Shown: positions 63,985 to 64,000 of the stretch, piece after piece
How the letters are laid out: every line of letters starts with the position of its first letter
Numbering within the stretch: position 1 is the stretch's first letter
NCBI RefSeq assembly: GCF_030504985.1
Contig: NZ_JASERU010000004.1
Location: 62,001-126,000, forward strand
Direction of reading: 5' to 3'
From: Fulvimonas sp. R45
Lineage (GTDB): Bacteria; Pseudomonadota; Gammaproteobacteria; Xanthomonadales; Rhodanobacteraceae
DNA length: 64,000 nucleotides
Program-made: the position numbers and the translations under genes
Notes under the pieces: generated by a model
Seen by the model: only the letters and a program-made list of their open reading frames with translations
Database searches by the model: none
Told to the model about the DNA's origin: nothing

Positions 63985-64000
63985 CCAGCCACCGGTTTCC

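Overview
The window is about 64 kb of very GC-rich DNA (roughly 70% by eye) with densely packed genes and short intergenic gaps. Gene content and repeats point to a gammaproteobacterium of the Lysobacterales (Xanthomonadales), most likely Rhodanobacteraceae such as Dyella, Rhodanobacter, Luteibacter or Frateuria. Signs for this are the thiS-thiG-trmB run, TonB-dependent receptors, pepA-holC divergent from lptFG, a class I OMP decarboxylase with a DAKRGDIG motif, and the palindromic intergenic repeats (CCCTCTCCC-type, TGTAGGAGCGG-type, CGTCATCCCGGC-type). The family call is inference; no rRNA or phylogenetic marker was compared.

Layout. 0.3-7 kb: an SLC13-type permease, trmB, thiG, thiS and a FecR/DUF6600-like secreted protein, all on the minus strand. 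7-11.2 kb: tRNA-Gly(CCC), a RimK-associated protease, a small DUF2845-like exported protein, rimK, a candidate small RNA with its own terminator between two matching palindromes, and a two-component system. 11.6-20.5 kb (minus): L-serine ammonia-lyase, a Fur-box-controlled siderophore-type TonB receptor, then a tight YceI / cytochrome b561 / YceI cluster between two membrane-associated GTPases; a glutaredoxin-like gene points the other way. 20.7-27.9 kb: two tandem, paralogous 1.2-kilo-residue hybrid histidine kinases with beta-propeller sensors. 28-36 kb: holC, pepA, lptF, lptG, a PIN-domain protein, L-threonine aldolase, a GH43 glycosidase and a PHB depolymerase. 36.4-45.6 kb: an RDD protein, xerD, dsbC, a 267-bp terminal-inverted-repeat element, purL, an orphan membrane protein, a rhamnosyltransferase-like GT2 and an EamA transporter. 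45.6-57.3 kb: TraB/GumN-like protein, DUF2127 protein, ybdD-cstA, def, ftrA facing a rhodanese-GNAT pair, an NTF2-like protein facing a LysR regulator, an acyltransferase, a flavodoxin-like protein, a small 31-residue ORF coupled to a membrane protein, and pyrF. 57.3-64 kb: a 0.9-kb regulatory gap, a carbohydrate-type TonB receptor and a GH92 alpha-mannosidase, which together look like a glycan uptake and trimming locus.

The window is mostly chromosomal core plus regulatory and nutrient-acquisition genes. There is no CRISPR array, prophage, transposase gene, rRNA or complete mobile island. The most unusual objects are the 267-bp nested-hairpin element abutting the dsbC stop codon (38691-38957) and a collapsed palindrome with the same ends at the ybdD stop codon; the candidate sRNA at 9063-9177; and the duplicated hybrid kinases, which keep an identical 19-bp upstream block.
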